This document shows positions 8,278 through 15,087 of a stretch of 64,000 nt of DNA, piece by piece; positions within the stretch are counted from its first letter, which is position 1, and each line of letters opens with the position of its first letter. The stretch comes from a virus. Under the pieces are notes generated by a model that had not been told where the DNA came from, did not search any database, and saw only the letters and a program-made list of their open reading frames with translations. The translations under genes were made by a program, and so were the position numbers. The DNA lies in the IMG/VR virus record IMGVR_UViG_3300031857_000046, positions 47,138-111,137 of that record; one strand, given 5' to 3'.

Positions 8278-8799
8278 TTATACCCCTTTAAATACGTTAG
8301 GATCAACGTTTGTACATTTTATTCTTCTAAAATAACCAGAATAACCAAATTGAGTACTTGGGTTATCCGTATTTACAGTATCGTCATCAAACACAGTAAA
8401 ATATTTAAAATTATTTTGTCTGTCAGAATAACCGATAATATCACCGTAACTTATCTCAGCATTTTTTTCGTCAAGTTGTTTTTGTAAAACAGTAAACTCA
8501 AGATTACCATAGTCTTGGTACCTTAAATTTCCGTTTGGTGAGTATGATTTATTTTCACCGTTTTCAAGGCTAAGTATAACTTTTAATTCAACTGGTGATA
8601 AAAATCTAATATCGTTTACATTACTTTCACCGTAAACGTCATCCATTTGGGTGTTAACTCTGTCAACTCTAAATAAAACAACAGTAAAGTTCATGTCCCC
8701 CTCGATTAGTTCTGTTGCCATATCAAGCTCAAGTTGAAAATCCTCTTCATCGTAAAACCTATTCAACCTTGTATTTGGTATTCTAGTTTTTCTTTCCAT
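8278..8799 (-). CDS. 14: Neck/head completion protein, probable T4 gp14-like
   Basis: Product of about 173 residues if started at the ATG at 8799 (MERKTRIPN); an ATG four codons earlier at 8811 lies inside the late-promoter motif and is less likely. Visible features are an acidic N-terminal helix, a VNDIRFLSPVELKVILSLE segment and EISYGDIIGYSDRQNNFKYFTVFDDD, a 'describe the strand, then Phe-rich strand' arrangement reminiscent of T4 gp14. It is the first gene of the minus-strand tail block and is followed 2 bases later by the gp15-like gene. Known role of gp14: neck protein that closes the filled head for tail joining. Identity is tentative, mostly from order. Confidence 0.5.
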   Translation of the reverse strand: MERKTRIPNTRLNRFYDEEDFQLELDMATELIEGDMNFTVVLFRVDRVNTQMDDVYGESNVNDIRFLSPVELKVILSLENGENKSYSPNGNLRYQDYGNLEFTVLQKQLDEKNAEISYGDIIGYSDRQNNFKYFTVFDDDTVNTDNPSTQFGYSGYFRRIKCTNVDPNVFKGV

Positions 8800-8810
8800 T
8801 GTTCTTTTCA

Positions 8811-8820
8811 TATAAATACT
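8811..8820 (-). promoter_or_regulatory. Putative phage late promoter motif at the head of the tail block
   Basis: Minus-strand reading is AGTATTTATA, one base different from the consensus. It overlaps the upstream in-frame ATG of the neck gene and lies 11 bases before the second ATG at 8799. Other copies lie 13-17 bases before their starts, so the motif argues for 8799 as the true start. Confidence 0.45.
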
Positions 8821-8852
8821 TTGATTTATTAATGAATTGACTTTGTCAGAAA

Positions 8853-8881
8853 AATTTATTATTATTAGATAATAATAAATT
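8853..8881 (+). promoter_or_regulatory. Perfect inverted repeat before the helicase gene
   Basis: AATTTATTATTA (8853-8864) and TAATAATAAATT (8870-8881) are exact complements around a 5-base loop. The repeat is followed by purine-rich AAAGGAAAAGGA and the ATG at 8900. It has no T tract, so it is more likely an operator or a leader hairpin than a terminator. The purine run is one of the few Shine-Dalgarno-like sequences in the window. Confidence 0.5.
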
Positions 8882-8899
8882 AAAGGAAAAGGAACGTAA

Positions 8900-10678
8900 A
8901 TGCAGTTACCGATAGAAAAGAGAGCGCTGGATATATTAAAAACATATAAAGGGTCAAATGACTACATATTGGGTATACAAAAGACCTACTTTACGAGTAA
9001 AAGTTTTATACCAACAAAAAACCAAAGTGATTACATTATTAAAAACGGTAATGTTGATCCAGTTGTTGTTAACAAATTATTCGACATTAGTAAATCTTGT
9101 AGACCTTTTATTGCTGAGCAATTAAAACTAGATTTTATACCAGACAAAATATTCATAAACAAATTACTTAGCAGAAAGGAGAACTTTTTACACATTTATG
9201 GTTGTTTTGAAGAGGGTTGTGATCAATACTACACCTTCTATATTTCAAAGGAATGTGTTAAAGTTAGCAGACCTGAACCAGAAATTGACCCAACAAAATA
9301 TGAAAGGGACCCAAAACCGCACCAAATAACAGCGATTAAAAAATTATTGACAAACGATAAATTTATCTTGGCCGATGAAATGGGCCTTGGTAAAACCACG
9401 TCAGCTATTATTGCGGCTATGGAAGGTCAATTCAAAAAAATATTGGTTGTTTGTCCAGCATCACTTAAACTTAACTGGAAAATTGAGATTTCAAACTATG
9501 ATTCTCCAGATAATATCAGTGTTGTTGACGGAAGTAATCTTACTGTAAAAAAATGGACAATTGTAAACTACGACATTCTTAAGAATTTTCACCATTTACC
9601 TAGACGTGGTGTTAAAACAGCTGATCTACCTATTTCACCGATTGACTATCATAAATTTGATTTAGTTATTGCTGATGAAGCTCATTATCTTAAAAACGCT
9701 GCATCAAATAGAACCAAAATATTTAATGATTTTGCCATGAAAATACCAGTAAGATGGTTATTGACAGGTACTCCGATCACAAATAAACCAATCGATTTCT
9801 ATAATCTTTTATATTTGTGTGAATCACCTGTTGCCTCTAACTGGGTTGGTTATGTTAAAAGATATTGTGCTGGTAGACAATTTAACCGAAAAGGTACCAA
9901 ACAAAAGTATTGGGTTTGTTCAGGATCATCAAACCTAGAAGAGTTGAAAGATTTTTCAGCCGATGTAATTTTAAGAAGAACTAAGAACGATTCTATTGAT
10001 TTACCACAAAAGACGATCAAACCTGTTTATTTACCACTAGAATTCTCAACTAGCTATAACGCCTATATTGATGAGTATGAAGCTTGGATTGAGGAAATGG
10101 AAGCTGCTGGTGAAAAACCAACAATTACCGATCACTTAACAAAATTGATCAAAGTTAGGCAGTTATTATCTTACGATAAGATTGCACACACAATTGAAAT
10201 GGCGGAAGAAATGTTGGAGAATGGTCAGAAAGTAATTATATTTAGTTGTTTTACAAACACAATCAAAGAGTTACAAGCTCATTTTGGTAAAAAAGCTGTG
10301 ACAATTGATGGGTCGGTTTCAAAAGAAAAAAGACAACAAGCTGTTGATGCATTTCAAAATGATGATAAAATAACTGTTTTCTTGGGTAATATTGTAGCCG
10401 CTGGGGTTGGTTTAACTTTAACTGAAAGTAGCGTTGTAATATTCAATGATTTGGATTGGACACCAGCTAATCACATGCAAGCTGAGGATAGAGCACATAG
10501 AATTGGCCAACAAAACCAGGTTCATATTATTTACCCATTATTTGCCGACACCTTAGATATGATTATGTATAAGGCGCTCCAAAGTAAAATGAAGATTATT
10601 AGTACGATTATGGGTGATAACCCATCTGAAGAGGAAATATCAGTTGGTAAAGAGGTTATTATGCACCTTAGACGTTAA
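8900..10678 (+). CDS. SNF2-family DNA helicase/translocase
   Basis: 592 residues with all the superfamily 2 motifs of the SNF2 class: LADEMGLGKTT (motif I, about residues 155-165), VVCPASLKLNW (Ia), DEAHYLKN (motif II, about 255-262), LLTGTPITN (III), VIIFSCFTNT (IV, about 445), AAGVGLTLTESS (V) and AEDRAHRIGQ (VI, about 533-542). The layout resembles the small SMARCAL1/HARP-like helicases found in many phages. It probably remodels DNA or protein-DNA complexes in replication, recombination or transcription; T4 uses UvsW for related work, but this protein is SNF2-like rather than a UvsW orthologue by motif. It stands alone, plus strand, between two minus-strand genes, with an inverted repeat and purine-rich leader just upstream. 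Confidence 0.92.
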   Translation: MQLPIEKRALDILKTYKGSNDYILGIQKTYFTSKSFIPTKNQSDYIIKNGNVDPVVVNKLFDISKSCRPFIAEQLKLDFIPDKIFINKLLSRKENFLHIYGCFEEGCDQYYTFYISKECVKVSRPEPEIDPTKYERDPKPHQITAIKKLLTNDKFILADEMGLGKTTSAIIAAMEGQFKKILVVCPASLKLNWKIEISNYDSPDNISVVDGSNLTVKKWTIVNYDILKNFHHLPRRGVKTADLPISPIDYHKFDLVIADEAHYLKNAASNRTKIFNDFAMKIPVRWLLTGTPITNKPIDFYNLLYLCESPVASNWVGYVKRYCAGRQFNRKGTKQKYWVCSGSSNLEELKDFSADVILRRTKNDSIDLPQKTIKPVYLPLEFSTSYNAYIDEYEAWIEEMEAAGEKPTITDHLTKLIKVRQLLSYDKIAHTIEMAEEMLENGQKVIIFSCFTNTIKELQAHFGKKAVTIDGSVSKEKRQQAVDAFQNDDKITVFLGNIVAAGVGLTLTESSVVIFNDLDWTPANHMQAEDRAHRIGQQNQVHIIYPLFADTLDMIMYKALQSKMKIISTIMGDNPSEEEISVGKEVIMHLRR

Positions 10679-11850
10679 TGTTGTAGCAAATAGCTCCCTT
10701 TAACATCTTTTCTCTGAGCACCAACATCACTATCACCAGTTGGTAATACAATCACATTGTATTTAAGTGGTTCTCCTTGCGTTGTTGGTAGTTCATCTGT
10801 GTATACGATTGATTCGTAAGGTACGTTGTATTTAACACTTATACGGTTCTTTAAACTTTCTTTAGCCGCATCATCAATAAATGTCGCTTTACCTTTTTCA
10901 TCTTTAACATAATGAGGACCCTCTTTTTTGAAAATATCTTTAAATAATTCTTTTGGTACTATTTTAGAAATTTTAGCTGTTTCTGTATCGACTTTAGCTG
11001 TTTCTTTCTTATTTGCATCATCCGAAAAATTCATAACAAAGTTTGGATCAGCAATATTAGCGATATCCCCCATTTTTGTATACGCATAAGACTCAACGTT
11101 GTAACCAGCTTCAAGTAATTGATTTGTTACACTAATTGCTATATCATAGTATCTTTTAGCAAAAAAATCACCCGCATCGTTCCATCTCAAGATTAATTTA
11201 ATATCAACCTTATCTTTTTTTGATTGTCTTTTAAGACTATAAGCTAAAGGGTCTAATTCATCCATTATTATGTTTTCATAAGTTTCTGGATCGTTTAATA
11301 GTAAATTAAGTCTTTGTGTATATTTTAGGTTTTTACCATCGTTCATAATGTAGAAACCTTTTCTAGCGTAGCAATCAATCGCACAAGATCCAGCCCCAGG
11401 ACAAGTATTTATTGTGTAGAATTTACCTTGGTCCTTATCGTAAAGAATACTTCTTAACGCTGGTATACCAGTATTAACAGTATATTGTAAACCACCCCTA
11501 TCACTTTTTTCCATTTTAGGGTTTCTATCAAATATTTGTTTTGGTAATGCCGTAATTTGTTTAATAAAATGGTCGATATCTATTTCACCCTCGTTATCAG
11601 TTGGTATATTACCACCACTAATAATAGGTTCATTTGCACTTATCTTACCCCTATCTTTTGACGGTTTACCTAATCTATCTAGTTGCGAATTTAACATACT
11701 AACAACAGATTCTGGGGATAAACAACTCTTTTTAACATCACTAAAATCCTTTTCCCAGTCAACCTCAGATATATTTGTAGACTCATTTAAACGAAAACTA
11801 AATAATTCTTTTGTTCTGAGTATTGCGTTATTAAATTTGTTATTGGTCAT
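10675..11850 (-). CDS. GP88-family phage protein with Cys-rich motif
   Basis: The ATG at 11850 (MTNNKFNNAIL) gives 391 residues; an upstream extension would be a hydrophobic artefact crossing the promoter. The core has NTCPGAGSCAIDCYARKG (about residues 150-167), followed by RLNLLL, RWNDAGDFF and AYTKM segments. I associate this pattern with the 'gene product 88' family first named in mycobacteriophages; its function is unknown. The clustered Cys residues suggest a metal or iron-sulphur site. The C-terminal ~120 residues are Lys-rich and end in a KYNVIVLPTGDSDVG block. The stop overlaps that of the helicase gene by 4 bases (convergent). It diverges from the gp13-like gene and shares a palindromic late-promoter region with it. 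Confidence 0.75.
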   Translation of the reverse strand: MTNNKFNNAILRTKELFSFRLNESTNISEVDWEKDFSDVKKSCLSPESVVSMLNSQLDRLGKPSKDRGKISANEPIISGGNIPTDNEGEIDIDHFIKQITALPKQIFDRNPKMEKSDRGGLQYTVNTGIPALRSILYDKDQGKFYTINTCPGAGSCAIDCYARKGFYIMNDGKNLKYTQRLNLLLNDPETYENIIMDELDPLAYSLKRQSKKDKVDIKLILRWNDAGDFFAKRYYDIAISVTNQLLEAGYNVESYAYTKMGDIANIADPNFVMNFSDDANKKETAKVDTETAKISKIVPKELFKDIFKKEGPHYVKDEKGKATFIDDAAKESLKNRISVKYNVPYESIVYTDELPTTQGEPLKYNVIVLPTGDSDVGAQRKDVKGSYLLQH

Positions 11851-11868
11851 AATATTCCCGTATTTAAA

Positions 11869-11887
11869 AGTATTTATTATAAATATT
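11869..11887. promoter_or_regulatory. Putative bidirectional late promoter between GP88 and neck gene
   Basis: AGTATTTATTATAAATATT reads as a GATATTTAT-like motif in both directions. On the plus strand AGTATTTATT lies 15 bases before the ATG at 11894; on the minus strand AATATTTATA lies 27 bases before the ATG at 11850. One near-palindrome may thus serve two divergent genes. Confidence 0.5.
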
Positions 11888-11893
11888 AGGAAC

Positions 11894-12985
11894 ATGAGAA
11901 TAAATCCAACCGAAAAGCAAAAAATATACAAACAAGCCAAACATAGGCTTGGGGCTCCTATTAGGAAGATTCAATTAGAAGATGAACAAATGGACTCACT
12001 TCTTGAAATCGCTACAGAAGATTATGTTGAGTTTATTAATAATTGGTTGATTGAACACCAATGGCCGAGTTTGATTGGTTTAAGCGTTAGCGAAGCTGAT
12101 TTAACCAGGGCTTTTATTTATAGAACTTTTGATTTAGTCACACAATACACATACTCCTACTCAAAAATTGTTGGTTTGGGTGCTGGTGAGGGTGGTTATG
12201 TTCTTAAAAAAGATTACGTTGAGTTAGTTAAGGGTCAACAAATATATGAGATTCCAGCAAATAGAGAGATAAATGAAGTGTTATGGTTTACACCAGCTTC
12301 ATTGGATCAATCTGTAATCGACCCATTCTTAGGTGTTTGGAACAATCAATTCGGTGCCGAATATATGGGTTTGGGTAGTTATTACATTTTACCAGCTTTT
12401 GACATTTTAATGAGAACAACGGATAGAAACCTTAAAAATAGGATGATTCGTTCTGAGTTAATATATAAGATCACAAATGCGCCTGATGGCAAAAAATATC
12501 TTCATTTAATGAATACGCCAGGTGGTAAATTTGACTTTAGGGGTTCAATGCTAGATCAAGGTAAATGTTGGTATTGGTATTATGATATTAACCCATTAAT
12601 TAAAGATGATTGTTTGGCAAAAAACAAAGATATCATTAAATCACCAGCTGATGTTCCTCTGGATGATATATCATTTGATGACCTAAATGATCCAGCTAAA
12701 GTTTGGATTAGAAGATATTTTATTGCTTTGTGTAAAGAAACTTTGGGTAGAGTAAGAGGTACTTTTGGTGGTAAAATACCAGTTCCAGACGCAAATATGG
12801 AAATTGAATACCAGTCACTTTTATCAGAAGGTAAGGATGAAATGGTTACACTTAAAAAAGAATTAGAGGACAGAATGTTCAAATTAAACCCATTGGAAAT
12901 TCTTAAAAGAATGTCTACTGAGGCTGAAGAAATTAACAAAGCTCTTAAATACAGAGCGTTCCAAAAACCAATTAAGATTATATAA
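11894..12985 (+). CDS. 13: Neck protein, T4 gp13-like
   Basis: Started at ATG 11894 (MRINPTEKQKIYKQAKHRLG) it has 363 residues; T4 gp13 has 309. The N-terminal helix ends in LGAPIRKIQLEDEQMDSLLEIA, very like the gp13 opening in which a 'LGAP--KI-L-DEQ-' phrase leads into a helical bundle. A QQIYEIPANREINEVLWF segment (about residues 117-134) and, near the C-terminus, YFIALCKETLGRVRG..FGGKIP and MEIEYQSLLSEGKDEM are typical of marine gp13-like proteins. It plugs the portal side of the head before tail joining. It is followed without a gap by the Gly-Ser fibre gene (stop and start overlap by one base), so the two are translationally linked. Confidence 0.75.
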   Translation: MRINPTEKQKIYKQAKHRLGAPIRKIQLEDEQMDSLLEIATEDYVEFINNWLIEHQWPSLIGLSVSEADLTRAFIYRTFDLVTQYTYSYSKIVGLGAGEGGYVLKKDYVELVKGQQIYEIPANREINEVLWFTPASLDQSVIDPFLGVWNNQFGAEYMGLGSYYILPAFDILMRTTDRNLKNRMIRSELIYKITNAPDGKKYLHLMNTPGGKFDFRGSMLDQGKCWYWYYDINPLIKDDCLAKNKDIIKSPADVPLDDISFDDLNDPAKVWIRRYFIALCKETLGRVRGTFGGKIPVPDANMEIEYQSLLSEGKDEMVTLKKELEDRMFKLNPLEILKRMSTEAEEINKALKYRAFQKPIKII

Positions 12986-14640
12986 TGTTTTATACAGCCC
13001 TAGATAATAGTGATTATTTTGATTTAATTGTCACAAAAGATTGTCGTGATTTTTATCGTGATTATAACGAATGTAATTTAATAAATATTAATATTACTGA
13101 AAATCTATGCTCAATACCTGGGAGTATTCAAACAGAAGAAGTTGAATTAAAAAACATAACGTTAACAGGTTATGATAATTTTTTTATACCCAACGGAGAG
13201 ATATCAAATATCAATAATTTCACGGGTGACACAATAGGATACACTGTGAATGAAAATATTGTTGTTGACGTTAATAAAGATTTAACATATGTTATTGAAA
13301 CTGGTGATACTTTTTGTTTTCATGAAATATCTGGTTATAGCGGAAATTACTGTTATGAGATTGATCACCTAAATGTTGACAATGGTATATACTATAATAA
13401 ATTAAATGGCGGTTTTTACCAGGGATTCTACAAAATTTTTGGTGAAAATGTTGAGTGGTTCCCAGCTAGAGCAAAAATGGGTTGGACCGTTGATATGGTT
13501 GTCCATTTCCCAATGGATGTACCAGGTAGTTCAGGGTCATCTGGTAGTTCAGGGTCTTCTGGATCATCTGGCAGTTCTGGTTCTTTTGGGTCTTCTGGAT
13601 CATCAGGTAGTTCTGGGTCATCTGGTAGTTCAGGGTCTTCTGGATCATCTGGTAATTGCGTAACTCTAAATAAAGTATATCCAAATAATAGCGGTTTTAT
13701 TTTTTATCTGGGGACAAGAGCTGAAAATAAATTTGCTGATAAAACTGATATTGAAATTCAAAGATTTGAGGATAATTACGACATAGTACCTCTAAACACA
13801 ACAAATTTATTTACCTATAATAACCTAATAACATTAAATGGTTTAACGAATTATATTGGTTATTTTAATTATTATAATGGTTTAATGTATACTGGTAGAA
13901 ATTATACAGTAGACTCACAACCTTTACAATACCACCAAGAATATAGTGATCTCACGTATAATGCGTTTGGTATAAGAGTCACCAATGATGGTAGAATCGG
14001 TTACAGAACAATATACCCAACTGATATATGTTATACAGGCGTAACCCAAGAAGTTAGTGGTATAACAAACAACTCGTTTATTATGGACCCAATTGATGAC
14101 TGTGTTAATTATACAAGATCACTAATTGTTACAAAATATTTTACAATAGAGGAGTGTTATACAAAAAACCCTGTTATTGATGTAACGGAAAATAAATTCT
14201 TGAATATAACTGGTGTATTTGAAAGAGATTTTTCTTATGGGAATAACTGTCAGTTAAAATATGGTGATTATAAAAAAGGTACCTTCTCAATATACCTTAA
14301 TGGGTTCTTAGTTTTTAGGAATAGGAATTTTGTTGAGGTGATACCACATGAATTAGATATTGATTCGAAATACCAGGAAGGTGTCCCCTTTAATATTTCA
14401 TTTGGTGGTGGGACCCAAAGCTTAATCGACCCTGTGGTATTTGATGAAAACAAAGTACTTGGTACTGTTTTAGAAAGATTTTTTGCTGGAACATTCCTAG
14501 GTGGTGTTAAATCAATTAAAATGTATTGTGTACCATTGTACACTGTTGAGGTTAAAAAAGAATTTAGAAATATTGCGGGTATATATAATTTGCCGATAAT
14601 AAAGGGTGGTAGACAGATATTTATAAAAAATTTATTCTAA
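12985..14640 (+). CDS. Virion fibre-like protein with a Gly-Ser-Ser repeat linker
   Basis: 551 residues in three parts: an N-terminal beta-rich domain with many Tyr, Asn and Cys (about 1-180), a GSS tripeptide tract (about residues 181-222, 14 units with one Phe variant), and a C-terminal beta-rich part (about 225-551) with LamG-like strands (GTFSIYLNGFLVF, KSIKMYCVPLYT). The Gly-Ser tract is a flexible or collagen-like stalk between two globular domains. The same vocabulary dominates the large fibre at 59697. Position next to the neck gene suggests a neck whisker, fibre or adhesin. I do not recognise the terminal domains. Start at 12985 overlaps the gp13 stop. Confidence 0.7.
   Translation: MFYTALDNSDYFDLIVTKDCRDFYRDYNECNLININITENLCSIPGSIQTEEVELKNITLTGYDNFFIPNGEISNINNFTGDTIGYTVNENIVVDVNKDLTYVIETGDTFCFHEISGYSGNYCYEIDHLNVDNGIYYNKLNGGFYQGFYKIFGENVEWFPARAKMGWTVDMVVHFPMDVPGSSGSSGSSGSSGSSGSSGSFGSSGSSGSSGSSGSSGSSGSSGNCVTLNKVYPNNSGFIFYLGTRAENKFADKTDIEIQRFEDNYDIVPLNTTNLFTYNNLITLNGLTNYIGYFNYYNGLMYTGRNYTVDSQPLQYHQEYSDLTYNAFGIRVTNDGRIGYRTIYPTDICYTGVTQEVSGITNNSFIMDPIDDCVNYTRSLIVTKYFTIEECYTKNPVIDVTENKFLNITGVFERDFSYGNNCQLKYGDYKKGTFSIYLNGFLVFRNRNFVEVIPHELDIDSKYQEGVPFNISFGGGTQSLIDPVVFDENKVLGTVLERFFAGTFLGGVKSIKMYCVPLYTVEVKKEFRNIAGIYNLPIIKGGRQIFIKNLF
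13525..13653 (+). repeat. Gly-Ser-Ser coding tandem repeat
   Basis: A 9-base unit (GGT/GGG/GGA + TCA/TCT/AGT pairs) is repeated about 14 times. Codon choice alternates so that neighbouring copies are not identical in DNA. Any slippage by whole units keeps the frame. Confidence 0.85.
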
Positions 14641-15041
14641 TGATATTCAGTATAAGACAAAATGCAACATTACCTATCTTAAAAATGAAAGTTTTTAGAG
14701 ATGGACGCAACGATTTTAGACGCTTTGAGGAGTTGATTGAAAATTGTGTGGCCACATTTGCCATGAAAGATGAAAAAACTGGTATATATAAAGTTGCTAA
14801 TAAAGCTGCAAATGTTGTACTTGAAAATCCTTGTGATGAAAATGGTTACAAACATTATATCATAACATACCAGTTTACAAAAGATGACACGGACAAACCT
14901 GGGGTTTTTCTTGGTGAGTTTAAATTAACGTTATTCGATCTTGCCAACCCAACAGAAGTCTATGGCGAACTAATAGCCCCTATTCAAGAGGAACTATACA
15001 TACACATCTTAGATTCATTCGTAAAAACAGATATTATTTAA
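14640..15041 (+). CDS. Small virion protein with a BppU-N-like Ig domain (tentative)
   Basis: 133 residues. The order 'NATLPILKMKVFRDGRNDF', then 'CVATFAMKDEKTGIYKV', then 'YQFTKDDTDKPGVFLGEFKLTLFD' resembles the N-terminal Ig-like domain of baseplate upper proteins (BppU/DUF2479), in which a first strand describes load direction, and a DT--PG-Y--EF phrase precedes the last strands. It overlaps the fibre gene's stop by one base and is the last gene before the polymerase promoter. A fibre-attachment or baseplate role fits the neighbour. The match is by eye and could be a generic beta sandwich. Confidence 0.6.
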   Translation: MIFSIRQNATLPILKMKVFRDGRNDFRRFEELIENCVATFAMKDEKTGIYKVANKAANVVLENPCDENGYKHYIITYQFTKDDTDKPGVFLGEFKLTLFDLANPTEVYGELIAPIQEELYIHILDSFVKTDII

Positions 15042-15046
15042 GTTTT

Positions 15047-15077
15047 TTTGTTTTTTTAGATTTTATACTTATATTTG
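15047..15077 (+). promoter_or_regulatory. Bacteroidetes-type promoter for DNA polymerase
   Basis: TTTG (15047-15050) and TATATTTG (15070-15077) are 19 bases apart, matching the TTTG / TAnnTTTG host promoter of Bacteroidetes. The ATG lies 10 bases downstream of the second element, so the leader would be very short. An imperfect palindrome GCCA...TGGC (15079-15098) spans the start. Confidence 0.65.
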
Positions 15078-15087
15078 TGCCAAAATA

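Noticed and set aside
11851-11940. N-terminal extensions of the GP88 and gp13 genes across their shared upstream region
   Set aside because: Both extensions are hydrophobic, overlap each other and cross the late-promoter palindrome; the inner ATGs at 11850 and 11894 give conserved starts.
13406-13684. Alternative frames over the GSS tract on both strands
   Set aside because: Low-complexity shadows (VVQGHLVVQG and similar) of the real fibre frame.
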